Assembly: GCA_003344405.1 (NCBI GenBank)
Contig: NOWV01000083.1
Location: 264,312-328,311 of the forward strand
Reading direction: 5' to 3'
Source of the DNA: Trichoplax sp. H2
Lineage: Eukaryota; Placozoa; Uniplacotomia; Trichoplacea
Length of the DNA stretch: 64,000 bases
The notes beneath the pieces were generated by a model, which did no database searches, was not told the DNA's origin, and saw nothing but the letters and a program-made list of their open reading frames with translations. Positions 50,901-63,761 of the stretch are shown here, in pieces (the first letter of the stretch is position 1; each line of letters starts with the position of its first letter). The position numbers were made by a program, and so were the translations under genes.

Positions 50901-51944
50901 GTAGGATCAACTGGTTTTAATAATTAAGAAGAAATAATATTAAATAAACAAAAATATTGCTTAACCTGAGTACAGTAGTTATATCTCGTCAAATGGTGAA
51001 CGTTTGCATTTACAGTACTATACATAACACTATAATCTATTTATAAGGTATATCTCACCAACAAATGCTTTGCTAAACTTCGTAGTTTGGCCGAGTGAAT
51101 TGCTACAAGGTATACATATGGTGAAACACTTTTCTTGAGCTGCAGATAGTTGATTGAAGAATTGATTCTGTATTAAGACGGGAATGCAGTAAGACGTGAC
51201 TTAAATTATGCAATCATTAGTATCATATCATTGTACGAGAGTACTCTCTCATTCCGCTAACATTATACAGCAGTATGCACTTATGAGGGATAGTAACAGT
51301 ACAGTAAAGCATCACTAGTGCATTGTACTTTTAGATGTACCTGACTTTACATTGGTAAAATGTCCCATAGGCCATAAAATGCTGTAATCTACTGCATCTC
51401 ACTATACTGCACTCGTTTCAAGTTGAACTTATGCATACGTTATTTTATATTTACGTGGCGTAAAATGTACTATACTGTATTCATTCCTAAACATTCTGCA
51501 TAATCCTGTAATCGTAGATCTACTGTGTTTCACTTGTTTTTTACTTTTTTATAGCAATGTCGCCTTCCGTAGTAAACTTGATCAAAACTCCATCAGTCTG
51601 CCTTAAGTAGGCTCATAATACGATAGAAGCCTATTTGAAACCTTCAGAATTACTGCATAAATTGATCCATAGCAAGTTAGGGATCAACAACGATTGCAAG
51701 TTAGAAATAATCAATAACCTCGGTTTCATCTATGACGCAAGTCCTCTATGCTGTATGGAAATATTATACTGTATTTTGCCTTTAAGCCAAAAGGGTTCTC
51801 AATACCGGCCGTACAGTACAAGACAAGTACTGTACAACAGACTGTAATATCACCTAGTATAATATGTTATTCGTTGATCTTATAGATATATTGCACCTGT
51901 AGCGCCTGATAAAACGGATTAAATTCTAGATCTTCGCTCGCCAT
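47987..51944 (-). CDS. VPS9-domain protein resembling VARP/ANKRD27 N-terminal half, no ankyrin repeats
   Basis: VPS9 proteins are exchange factors for Rab5-family GTPases on endosomes. Exons: 47987-48089, 48169-48238, 48317-48344, 48422-48486, 48634-48684, 48782-48821, 48939-49098, 49221-49351, 49376-49492, 49671-49742, 49862-49918, 50032-50161, 50283-50319, 51059-51167 and 51897-51944, about 405 residues. The start MASEDLEFNPFYQALQ, then CFTICIPCSNSLG and RFLLIEQPLDP, and the helical SLESYILNQVHDQLFKVV parallel human VARP. The VPS9 core is TSDELISLLVVVIIRSSYE, LPSHIKFIETF and TFKAALRFILSE. VARP continues into ankyrin repeats; this gene stops soon after VPS9 at PVSLER. The middle (49352-49742) is unresolved: a 24-nt GT-AG gap with in-frame TAGs splits two homologous segments, and the exon ending at 49671 uses a weak donor. 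It lies head-to-head with the STAND gene. Confidence 0.72.
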
Positions 51945-52337
51945 GTTAAGTATTCTGTCATCTTCTTAATAATTTTTAGTTCCTCTAGTTGGGTTCGATT
52001 CGAAACCAACGAAGCTATAGTACTGTACTGTATACGGTAGAGTACAGTACGGTACTGTACGCAAGCAGGGATTTCTTGAGAACTCCTACAGTATGGAATC
52101 ACTAAAACGGAGCCTACAGTACAGTACAGTAAGACTTTTCTTTACAGTATTGTACTGTACTGAACTGTACTGTACTGTACTGTACAGTACTGTACAGCAG
52201 CAGAATTGTGCTCGCTCAAGTACGGTACAGTACAGTACAGTACGTTCAAGCGCTTATCGATTCTCGAATCTAACTAAAACTCGCCATGCAATTTTTGTAA
52301 TATACGAGTACTAAGATCTAAGTGTAGATTTGGTAAA
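51945..52337. promoter_or_regulatory. Divergent intergenic region, VPS9 gene / STAND gene
   Basis: Only 393 bp between two start codons. It is dominated by a dense TACTGTA/TACAGTA island at about 52017-52242, so both promoters must overlap or abut the repeat. Confidence 0.6.
52017..52242. repeat. Dense TACTGTA/TACAGTA island in a divergent promoter
   Basis: Long runs of overlapping GTACTGTACTGTAC and GTACAGTACAGTAC words with a few substituted forms (GTACGGTAC). It fills the short gap between two divergent genes. More copies lie at 51798-51845, within intron 1 of the VPS9 gene. Confidence 0.85.
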
Positions 52338-55300
52338 ATGGCTAGGCAGATTGGTATGGTATTTTTGCGTCCGTCTAGATTGCGTATAGGTTTTCTTTTA
52401 CTGAAGCCTAACATCCTCTTCAGTCAAGAAATTCGACTAGTTAATACAAGTACTAATGGCCAAAGCATGATCAGTAAATACATGGACAGAGCTCGCAATG
52501 TTTTCAATGAGCCTTTCGTTAAAATATCATTGATGGCTCTAGCTGCGGTTATGTCAGCTACAGCTCTATATGAATATTTATATCATGGCCCAGCTAAAAA
52601 GAAGAATAAGTTAGGAATTCAAATTTTACCAGCTTCACCAAATCATTTCTGTATCGAGGTATTTGCGTAAAAGTTTATAAACTGCTTTAGCAAATTTATC
52701 TGCGAGTACAGTACAGTATTCGCAAATGATATGTTGTATACGCAAGAAATAATAGACATGTCTTTCCTAAATTCCATATCATGATTATGCTCATAATCAA
52801 GTTATACTGTTGATTCGCTGTTCGTTTGGCTCAGATATTGTATATTTATAAATTGAACTAGATGAGTAGCTGTATTGTTGATGTACAGTGCCCTTAGGCC
52901 CCCTTACAGTTTACGAGTAGGAATGATGAAGTCCAAGTAGTGATTGCCCCGAGACATTCATACGCATTTTGTCTCTTTCACCTTTCTGATCTCCGACAAC
53001 AATTTGTAGAACTTAGTAATTAAAAAATGCTATCTACCAATCCTGAAAAATCGTCAAAGCTGCAAATAATGCTAAAATTCTATACTATACGGTACATTGT
53101 AAAGAGCATCCCTGTTGCTTCTCATATTACCGTACGAGTATTAGCAGTGTAAGATTGAAAACTACAGTATATAAGCACCCGTATACAGTAAGCTACGTGC
53201 ATCTTCTCAGGTAAATACGCTTTTACAGGAATTGGAGCATTTCTGTTTAAGAATGGAGGGTTCATATATGCATTTAAAAATTTCGTATAAAACTAGTTGT
53301 GGTTTAAATTTCGTATACTTATGTTCTTATGATTAGCAGATATGCCTAGAATTTGCATGCATACATCAGTAACGTTAATCTATTATTATATTATTTGTCC
53401 AATCATTTAGAGAAACGAATATATTTCACACTTGGAAAGCGAGTGTGGAAGTCTTCTTCGCTCGCTCTTCTTTAAGGATATAAAAACGATATTTCTAACT
53501 GGCCTAACAGCAAGTGGGAAAAGTCAGATTGCTAGATTCTATGCTGAGAAGTATTCTAAGAAATTTAGGTTTCCAGTAATAAAGCCTCCGGTTATTGGTA
53601 AATATGACATGACTATGATTTAATTTAAATCAAAGTATCTCAATAAGTTTCTATCGAAACATGGTCTGATGTAATAAAAATTGCATTTAAATTTATGTCT
53701 GTAATATTACTCTACTATATTCTAGCAACTCTTTCTGGTAATAGTATAGAAGATTACTTATCATCAATAAGATCATTAGCAATTGAATTGGGATCTACGC
53801 CCTCAGAATGGTCACGAGAATCTGACAATGGTATTTTATTCTCAAACCTTCCCGTTCCGCGTCAAATAGAAATTCTTGTGGAAGAAGTTTCTCAGAAGTT
53901 AAAAATGGCTGGTAGATGGTTATTAATTATTGATGATCTAAAGTCTGATTGTGGTATAAAGCAAGCGTGGTGGCCACAACCCGACCAAGATAATATTTGG
54001 GGTAAAGGTTGCGTTTTAATAACATGTGAAGAAGCATTAACGCCTAAGGTTATCGAACAGACTTACAAAGCATCAAGAATTCTGAATGTAGACAAAAAGT
54101 AGGAATTATGTTGTTTGAATTATTTAGCCTTGTAGTGATACACAAAAAAATACAGCTTTTTGATTTTTGGCGTACATTTCGTTCTCATGTGAATTGTTAT
54201 ATTTTAGGTTAACGGAGTCGGAGGCACTGTCCTTATTACATCAAATGAATGAAGATAAAGTTTCTGCCAACGCGGCTACGTTAGTGAATGAATTGCTGTA
54301 TTCGCCTTTAGCTATATCTCTTGCTGCCAGTTACATAAAATCCAAAAATGAAAACACAGCACAAGATAGTATATATGACTGCAGCAATTTTATTGAGGAA
54401 TTTAAAGCGATAAAATCCGATATTTTACGACACTGGAACAGTGATCGGCTCGAAAATAACGCATCTTTTACTGATAAAATTGTTGCTAGTATGTGCCTTC
54501 AGCAATATGGTAAAGCTGATTCACAGATGCACTCCACATTTGATATTTTGGGTGCGCTAGAACCTAGAAGACCCATTCCAATGGCTATGGTAGAAACTTT
54601 CATAAGAGACAATGAAGTTCTGAACTTTAGGCTTAAGTCACGTACAACTAAATTAGATACCACTAATAGTGACCTTAAGTCATTAGAAGTTACCCCACCA
54701 GGAGAACAAATATCGAGTATTGAAAATATAGATAATTCAGAAAATGAAGACTCAGACGACTCTGGTGTAATTCGTACTTTCATTACTAAAGGGAAGGAAA
54801 TTTATCGTACTTATTTCTCAAATCCATCTTCAAATAACGGAGATAAGAACCCAAAAGAGATTCAAGATGACAGTAGTCCTATTTATCGGTGTCCTTTACT
54901 CTCATGTAACTTAAATGGCGACATTAAAACGGTATCTATTCATCCTGTAATACACTCTGTTATGCAAAAATGGTATTTTCTAATGACTATACCGATAATG
55001 GAAAAACTATATGTATCTGAACAAAGAGTTGAAAGTAAAAGTTCGTGGTTTGGCCAAATTAAAAAATTTGATGAAACTGCGTGCCTAGAAGGGTATCGTG
55101 GAAGATTATGCGATCAATTCAATTTAAAATTAGAACCATCTAATTATGACGAACTTCGTAATGTGACTGATCAAGCTAATTTAATACATAAATTAGTAAC
55201 AGCATCGAACATGTTGCACACACCTTATAGCAAAGCACAACAGTATTCTCTGCTACGTCGTATCGGTAAATCTGCTATAACTGTCACGAAAAATCGCCGT

Positions 55301-56077
55301 TCGGAAATTGTATATCGTAAATCATGTAAGTTACTTCTTCCACATTTCGCTTATCTGATGAGACATCTACAGGTGGTCGATTTAAAGAATTTCTCAGAAT
55401 TGTTAGATATAGTAGCTATGATTCATTCAGATGTATTAAGTGAGGACTTACGCAGCGTTGAAATGTTTAAAAATTCATTACTTATAAAAAGGAAAATACA
55501 TGGAGATAAACATTACGAAACTGCTCACACTTTAACTCTTTTAGGAATAGTTCTGAATTCCCTTAATAGATTGGATGATAGCAAAACAACTTTGGAAGAA
55601 GCTTTATCAATCTACAATTCGTTACCCACCAAAAAGATGCCGGACCCACAACATGTCCGAAACCTTGCTACTACTCTATCTACGCTAGGTGTCGTTTGTA
55701 GCAATTTAGGAGAACATAAGCGCAGTCGTGACTTACTAGAACGTGCTCTATCCTTAATGCAATCCATTCAACCCCAGAATGCACTCGGTTTGGCAAACGA
55801 CGAAATATTTAATCATGCCGCTGATGTAGCGACAATGTTAACAGATATTGGCCATTCATACTTACTTAATGGTGAAACAAGCTATGGCCATCGACTGTTG
55901 CAATTTGCACTAAATATTCATCAAAATATCCATGGCGAAGAACATTATGAAGTAGTTCGAACCTTAACGGTCCTAAGTATAGCTCAAATGATCCAAGGGT
56001 TTCATGAAGATAGCAGAAAATCTCGTGATCGTGCAGGGGCTATTCGAGGATCTTTGAATGCTAACGTTTTAGTCTAA
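52338..56077 (+). CDS. Membrane-anchored STAND NTPase with C-terminal TPRs
   Basis: Exons: 52338-52658, 53411-53597, 53726-54098 and 54208-56077. Phases agree and give 916 residues. The N-terminus is basic with Arg/Leu/Phe and could be a mitochondrial presequence. It is followed by one hydrophobic helix (about 62-82, ISLMALAAVMSATALYEYLY). A P-loop NTPase domain has Walker A GLTASGKS (about 138-145) and Walker B WLLIIDD (about 234-240). The region after it (LTESEALSLLHQMNEDKV) resembles the winged-helix or NB-ARC end of NLR/apoptosome-type proteins. The C-terminal third has kinesin-light-chain-like TPRs, for example HYETAHTLTLLGIVLNSLNR and HVRNLATTLSTLGVVCSNLG, plus one near HYEVVRTLTVLS. 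NB-ARC plus TPR is typical of signalling ATPases that oligomerise. Ligand and effector are unknown; no CARD, DEATH or TIR domain is seen. Confidence 0.82.
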
Positions 56078-58429
56078 GAACAAGTTTGTTATCGCATCGA
56101 TGTTCCTCTTACTATGACAGCTTTTAATAATTTTTGCTATTGTTTATCGAATTATCATATCGTTGTTATACTGTAACAGCTAAAATAATAACACTTTAAA
56201 AAGTAAACCACATATCGATCGGTATATTGCCACATAATATAATACGTTCCCAGTTTTATCTTACCTTTCGGATCTGTATGCATGTTTTCATAACAACGCT
56301 TCATAATGTCTAGAATGTACTATTAAATTTTATCTCTACTGCTCGTAAGAGACAGTTTTGATTTAAAATAATGAAAATTATTTTAATAACATGGGCTATA
56401 TCTTGATTTGGCTGCAAGAGAATAAAAGTTTTATTTATACAAAATATGGTAATAGCCCAAAGTGTTGATGTTGTAAAATATTTCATTATTTGATCAATCA
56501 GAATCTTTAGTATAATTAGCTATTAAGCGACTTATTATCAGCTCTATTTGTACATATGTTTTAGTAGCTATGGTAATATTTTGTTTAACAATTAACAAAG
56601 CATTGTACTGTATACATTGTAAGTTACATTAACTTTACTGTGGCATAATTGAGCTTGATGAAGTGTGTTACATTTACAATGTACATGTACAGACCAGACT
56701 AAGGACATATCTACTTATCCAATGATGATTAAATAAGCCGTTATATCCCAGCATAATTTTCATTTATTTACCATTCAAAGTAAATATCTAAATTTTCTTG
56801 AGTATGAGTATATTGTATGCATTTTATAAATTTGCAACCTAACAACACGTTAAAATCTCTTACTTACTATTTTGTCTATACAGTCTAGGGTCGTTTAAAA
56901 TTAGCTAAAGTCATGTTTTTAATTTATTGCGTCGATATTCTAATATTCAGAGCATTAGACATTATACCCGCGAAGTCTGCATCTTGTGTACTAATGTCGT
57001 CAGAAGGATAAAATAGTAAGTTAAAAGCGTGACTTTAGCCAGTTGTAAACGGCAGCGCTGTACGCAGGTATTCGTTTATCTGATGGTAGTAGATTACGAT
57101 TGTAGTGATCAGCGCTATGTTCATATAACTCCCAGAAATCCTATGAATCGTTTCTAATTATAGAAATCTGTAGCCTGTAGCTACCTTGTTTAGGTAAAAA
57201 TTGTATATTTTTGACTTTGACATTATGCTAATTTTATTATATCCTATTACAGTATTTGACGGATAAAAAATCTACCAATATTCTTACTTACTACAGTACA
57301 GTATAATGACTTTAAAAACAAATGCATAGCGTCAAAGTTCGGAGTGGCATGTAACTCCGATTCAATGCACTACCGCATAGTAAGACAAAGCTAACAATCT
57401 CTATTTTGCTCCTTGTTGTTTAATCCTACACAGACTTAATATTTGTAAACTTACATGTGTGATACGAAATGATATTATAATTTATTCATTACACAGTAAA
57501 CATTTACATATTAGGAAGAAATAAAATTTTTAACGCTAATCTAAACTCAATAACAGTTTATAGTGACATTAATGTAACAATTCTGTGGTAGAGCTAAAAA
57601 ACAGTAGCAACTATTATTGTACAATAATACAGATTTACGTACAACGATTCAAGCAAAAATTTAAATATCCTGATATACAGGTATCCGGGTAACTACTATT
57701 TGTAACTATTAAAATTCAGCAAAAAGTGCCGTGCAGAAGAACCGTTGCCCGTCTACAGTACGGACTACTTGTCTATGGGCACATAATTACTATACCGATA
57801 AAACATTGAACTAATACCCTAGTAAGGATTCATAAAATAAACCCATGTGAGGTATGGTAAGCATAACAAGCCGTCCAACATAAGCATCAAAGTACAAGGG
57901 AGAAAGGAAAAATTATCTAATTACAATTATACACATTGAATGGTATATATTCGAGTTTTACATTGTTTAAAAATCCACCAATTCATCTTTCACTATAAAA
58001 CTGTAGGCTTCCATGGTGAGACTTTCTTTTAAACAACTTATGGTACAAAATAATTATCGCAAGTTGGTTACAACTGTTCGAATATAAATAAATACAAAAC
58101 ACGAAAAGCGTAATAGATAGCAAGAAAAATTTCCGTTTGTTTAATAAATACTACGGATTTGTACAATGCTGTACCTGCTTACTATATAATGACCTGTATA
58201 GCATAATCTCCCTACTGAACACTGCATCATTTACAAACTCATTTAAGAAACCGGCTGTCGATAGGGCAAACCTAAATTCATAAAATTTCATATTGTAACC
58301 TTCAACAATAAATTACTATATTTGTTGTCTTCCAGTGTACACCACAGTATTTGACATTATCAAATGGTGTTTTAATTAACATTGGTATCAAGAAACCTCC
58401 ACCAGCAGTTTGGATATCGTGTTATAACT
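56078..58429. other. Intergenic, tail-to-tail gap STAND gene / SMARCB1
   Basis: 2.35-kb AT-rich gap between two 3' ends. No gene was recognised. Only isolated TACAGTA words occur (near 56605 and 57295). Confidence 0.55.
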
Positions 58430-61400
58430 TCATTGCCACTGAGGAACACTTTGTGCCAACCGACGCATTCGTCTATTAAAAGTTGTTATGCATATGAATA
58501 TATTAAAATTTTTAACCTGAACGGTACTATACTACAACCGAATGAACGTTTTATCATGATACTGTTCACTGAGATTAATTATTAAGCTAATATATCCAAA
58601 TGTACCGAGTATTCCTGTCCTGATCACGAATTTTCTTTTCCATCTCAGCATCTGTGAGTGTTTCCAATACCGGGGACCAGTGATCGACTTCAGTCACCGG
58701 ACGAATAGCGTACTCTAGTTGAGGTAATTGAGTTTCGCTGAAGGCGTAAGTCTTCATGTGCCAGGCGATCTAATCCGATTGTTCACATAAAGTGAAGGAA
58801 TTAATAGTCAAAATAATCTAAATTGTGACTATACTGCCATGTGCTACGCTGTATTAATCTTACCTGCCCCCGAATGCTATAGGCGATAGCGGTTACAAAT
58901 TCTCCGCCCAATCCAAGGTCTTTACACAGATTTAATGCGAATTCTTCCGGCGTATTATCAGAGTTCGATATGTCCCATTCGAACTGGTCCACCAAAGATA
59001 CATTTCCAATGTTGATATTTAACTGTAATACACGTATTTATTCGTGATCAGCAGGAATAAGTATGTACAGTATATCGGCTTGTAACCTTACAAACAAGAT
59101 CCTTGATAACCGTATACTAGTAAGCATTACATTATAAATAATTATTAATAGAATATGCATACTTTGATAACTACTCTTTGATCTGTTGCATAATCTTCCA
59201 GAGGAAGATTTGAATTTTGTTCTAATTGGTTTTTAATCGAGGTGGCAATGGCAGGAACAAAGGCAGGTGAAGGTAGCTCCAGGTCATCACATAAAACTTC
59301 GGCGAATTGCTCCGGTTGAATAAGTTTTTCTTCAATGGTAGCAAAAGAATGAAATTAAGAAATCGCTTTACCTAAAAGTTAGCTTTAACGAGTTACCATT
59401 TTTATTCCAAACAAAGAAATCTCGCAGTCGCTGCCCTTCAACATCTAGATCTATCCTAACTGGTACCAGATCTTCAGAGTCATTAGCAGCTTCGAATAAA
59501 GACGATGGGAAGTAATCGGTATACCTATTAAAGAGAAATAGGAATTCTATACAGATAAATATTTATTTATATACCAAATATAGTTAAAGATGGGTAATAA
59601 TGATCTCCTATGTTGCGTCATAAGTCTAAGAATAATTAATTAATGAAGTCATTAATTTTCTCTACATCTAAAACAAACGATGCGTACAAGATTGGGAAGC
59701 TCTTGGTTTTCCTAGCAGTAGATCTGGGTCGAATAATAGGGGTTGACAAAGCTACAGCATCCAAATGTGAAGTTGCAGGTAGCTGAGGGGTCCAGGCTGT
59801 GGTAGAACTTCTACTTGAACGAGCTGGCTTCGGCGGAACAGAATTTACGGTCGAATTTGATTCTGTAGGTGACATTTTAAATTTTTCGTCGTTTCCCTCG
59901 AGGATATCTTCTACTTCTGTCTGTTTTATCAATGTTACATTAGTAGCAACCAAAGTGTGATCTAGTTCAAATATTAAACCAAAGAGAAATTTATCAGATC
60001 AAGAATTGTTAATCCATGTCGACAAATAGGTATCTCATGATACAAACTCCAAGATAGCTAATCATTAGGATTGCATTGTTCGGGTATCTATACTATTTTT
60101 ACAGTTAAGTTAGTACTGTATAGTAATGTGTCAGATAATCAGGACATATATTGCACTCAGGTAACTGAGTGCCGCTAACGTCGTGCAGAGTACAGGTAAA
60201 TAGAACCTTATAAATTGCGTACTGAGCATAATATATTGCTATGATAATTATAATTGCTGTTGGGCACTAGGGATAATTTCAGTTAAATTATTCGTATACG
60301 ATCTCATATGTATTGTACTTTGATCTAGTAATTTCATATTAGCAGCTATATTCAAATTATAACATTTATAGTATACTGTACATAAGCGTACAGCCAATAG
60401 CAATTAACAAAATGAGAAAACCAGTAAAATTATTGTTCAGCACGTCAACAGACTCACGTGTTTAAAATTTCTAGCAATGGGAATATTAGAACATTACAAG
60501 GGAATTTGAAAAACTGAAGTTACTAAACGGTTTATCATATGCAGCATGCAGTAAATACTGTATGTCTTGCAGCTGATACTGCAATTAGCAGACGTGCAGA
60601 GCTAGTTATTTACTTGTTGCATAATAAATAATGTTGTATAGAACGCTGTATATGACATTTCACGACATAAAATAAGTACTGCCACTTCGTATGCGCATGG
60701 TATGCGCAAGAATATTTTAATTACGCCGGTGGTACGATGAGTGACCAAACATGGCATCATTATTAATTAGGACCAGTCATGTACGGTAGTGTTTAGAATG
60801 TTGATGCTGACAAATTTCTGCTGAGTAAAGAATGATTAAGACCACTACAATTACTAACTAATTTCCGGAGGCGTACAGTAGCGGCGGAGTATAACATTTA
60901 AATAATAGTGAGTATTCATATAAAATAGTGCTATAAACTGTATAGTTATCACCTGAGTTTACAGTTAGCCTTTAAGAAATTAAGGTATTCAACATTTGTA
61001 ATTAGCTACATCTAACATCCAACTCTCAGATCTTATTCAATCTCTTGACATAGGTAACTTCAGGTACAAGATAGATGCTATCTGTGATGGCGAATATAAG
61101 TAAAAATCTTATGAAAGGAAACCTATTCAACTGCTACAAATATCGACAAGCATCAAAGCATCATTGATTTCGAAAACTACTTACAAGTAATCAAGCATAC
61201 GATTGTAAAATCTGTACTTTGCGCCTTTCTACTTTCAATTGTACAGTACTGTACTATACTATACTATAAGTACTACACTGCACATCAAGAAAAATTATCT
61301 ATCCCTACTTATTACCCTTACTTGGTGCTGGTTATATGATAACAAGAAACCTGCGCTCATAGGGCTGATTCCCACTCAGCAAAAGATAACTAGGAACATA

Positions 61401-62551
61401 CAGTACTTCAGTGGCAATTAGGCCAATGAGCGCACATTTCCAGTTGGCATTTATCCAGCACCGTACTAAAGTCGCACCTTTTAAATTACAGTATACTGTA
61501 GTGTGCATCGATATCTATCAATAAAATGTCTAGCATGGGACCTTATTGTGTAAAGTGCTGGATTTGCTTTATTTATTGTAACATACTGTACTTCTGTTGC
61601 AGCTATCTCAGGTCTTCACTGTAAATGCTTACTATGTCATTGCCAATAACGGCTAGCACTATATTTAATGATAGTATGCAAGTATACAGCGAAACAAGTA
61701 AAATAATCATTTCTATCCAAAAAATACATATTTAAAACTTCGGCGTTTGTGACATGGTAGTCTATCTACTGTGCCATCGAGTTACATTTAATCTATTACT
61801 AATGACTACAGTATACCGTACATAAATATGTGTTGTCAGCAATCCTTGCACGTAAACATGTACTGTAGTCCAGTGTGGCATGCATACAGTACAGTACTCG
61901 TAGAGTAACAGCAATATTGCTAGAACTTACATCTTTAAATCAAAATTAATGCACGGATACCGTCACTTTATAGCTGTATTTGATTTACTGTTGTATCCTA
62001 TACTTACAGTAACTGCGATATACAGTATCTTAAGATTAAGTGGATTGTAAAGTCGATGACAAAAAACTCAATTTACTGGACACACTTTAGCATCCCTATC
62101 TCACTAACACTGTACTGTACAGTACTGTACAATGTACATTAAAGAGAACATACAGTAAGTACAGTGTACTGTATAGTATATATAAAGAAAGAATGCTACT
62201 ACAGTTGGTAGTATCGTAGACTTTTAGATTTTTGGTAAAATCTAAAAGTCCGTGGTAGCATAAGCGAGTTTCCTAGTACAGTAATGGTAATGTTAGCTGT
62301 GCACAGTGCGAACAAAGAAACAAAGTGAACAGTGATTAGCAAGGGTCAAAATAGCGCGAAATACCGAAGCCAATCTTTTTCCTCTCTTCGAAAGTTGCTA
62401 CGCGACGCCACAGTCCCGGATATTTCTTGTACAAAGAACCCCGAAATAATCGTAAATACGTTCCAACTTCCGAACCTATCATATAATATTCTCCATCATC
62501 AGTCAACTGGAATGCTCGTGGCTTGCTGCCATAGGTTTTTGGCAGAGCCAT
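58430..62551 (-). CDS. SMARCB1: SMARCB1 / SNF5, core SWI/SNF chromatin-remodelling subunit
   Basis: Exons: 58430-58472, 58606-58769, 58864-59022, 59163-59329, 59397-59524, 59688-59961 and 62365-62551. All phases agree and give 373 residues (human 385). Exon 1 carries the winged-helix DNA-binding domain ([36 protein letters not shown]). Then come [19 protein letters not shown] and the two SNF5 repeats: repeat 1 around [16 protein letters not shown] and [20 protein letters not shown], repeat 2 around [11 protein letters not shown] and [19 protein letters not shown] tail follows with [18 protein letters not shown]. The last 43-nt exon supplies [14 protein letters not shown], equivalent to the human C-terminal helix that contacts the nucleosome acidic patch. 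Intron 1 (59962-62364) is 2.4 kb and contains scattered TACTGTA words. Confidence 0.95.
62219..62250. repeat. Foldback element, 14-bp arms, GTCC-TGGT flank
   Basis: Arms gacttttagatttt (62219-62232) and its reverse complement (62237-62250) around TGGT, followed by cgtggta. It lies in SMARCB1 intron 1 and belongs to the same apparent family as 46277-46296. Confidence 0.8.
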
Positions 62552-62596
62552 GTTTTATTCAGCTAGAAATGGAAACGAGCTATTACGCTACATTGC

Positions 62597-62825
62597 CTTA
62601 CAGTACAGTACTGTACTGTAAAGTTTTAACTATACTGTACAGTACAGTACCGTACGATCCTTCTGGCTCTTTTCTGTACTGTACAGTACAGTACAGTGGC
62701 AGTTCCGTGTTGTACAGTACAGTACAGTGGCAGTTCCGTGTTGTACAGTACAGTACAGTACTGTACTTCACACTCATACTGTACAGTACATTGTACAATA
62801 GCAGTTCTGTATTGTAGTACTGTAC
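62597..62825. repeat. TACTGTA/TACAGTA island with 31-bp tandem subrepeat
   Basis: Overlapping palindromic words directly upstream of the SMARCB1 start. Within it, ggcagttccgtgttg plus a TACAGTA run is repeated at 62698 and 62729, with a decayed third copy near 62798. Confidence 0.85.
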
Positions 62826-63295
62826 TGTATGACTGTAAATGTTGAACTCCGTTTGTTATACTGAAGAAGTGTTTCATTCTTGTACTGCGATTTCTCTACT
62901 ACTTATCCTGAGTGATTGCGTGGAATGTTCTTTAATTAATTGATATACAGTAGTTGAAAACATGCAAATCAACTAAAACAATCGTAGACTGTACGTATAC
63001 TGTATTACCCGTACATCCACAATGTCAAGAAAGATTGCAGATGTTCCTCCTTTAATATATGGCTGATTTACGACCTTACATAACTGTTTCTAGGCAGAAT
63101 TTTTTAGTAACAGACGATAAGATTCAATTACTTAATTTAGAATGAATCAGTCAGAATTGACCGCCTGCATTACGAAGTGTTTGGCACAATATTTTGACGA
63201 GATGTGACCGGAAATGTCTGTCCGTCCAAGGGAGATCAGTCCAGGTCTTCTTCTGGTAATGAGAATGGAGGGAGGTTTCAAAAAACTGAACTAAT

Positions 63296-63680
63296 GTACT
63301 GTACACTGTACAGTACAGTACTGTACAATACAGTACTGTTACTGTACAGTACAGTACATACTGTACTGTCAGTAGTACTGTGGACGTTAGCCAGTTTTAA
63401 TGAACGAATGTACGAACGTCCAATTTGAACGTCGGACGTTCATTGAACGTACCAACGTACACAGTGTACAGTGTTAACACTACATAGTGTACACTGTACA
63501 GTACGGTATAAGACTATACTATACATACAGTAGTACGTAACAGCGTACAGTATACTGTACTGTAGTCATGACTCTGAAATACAAAGTGTTGTAAAAGACG
63601 TTTGTACTACTGTACTGTATGTATAGTATTGGGGTGGGATTATACAAACTGACTGTATACACTGTACAGTACAGTTCGTC
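63296..63680. repeat. TACTGTA/TACAGTA islands interspersed with ACGTCC words
   Basis: Two dense blocks (63296-63372 and 63440-63680) of GTACTGTAC/GTACAGTAC words, separated by a segment rich in AACGTCC and GGACGTT. Confidence 0.8.
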
Positions 63681-63761
63681 GACGTCCGATCTGACAACGA
63701 ACGTACATACCGAACGTCCAAAATCGAACGTCCGTTGGACGTCCAATCGCTCGACGTCTAC

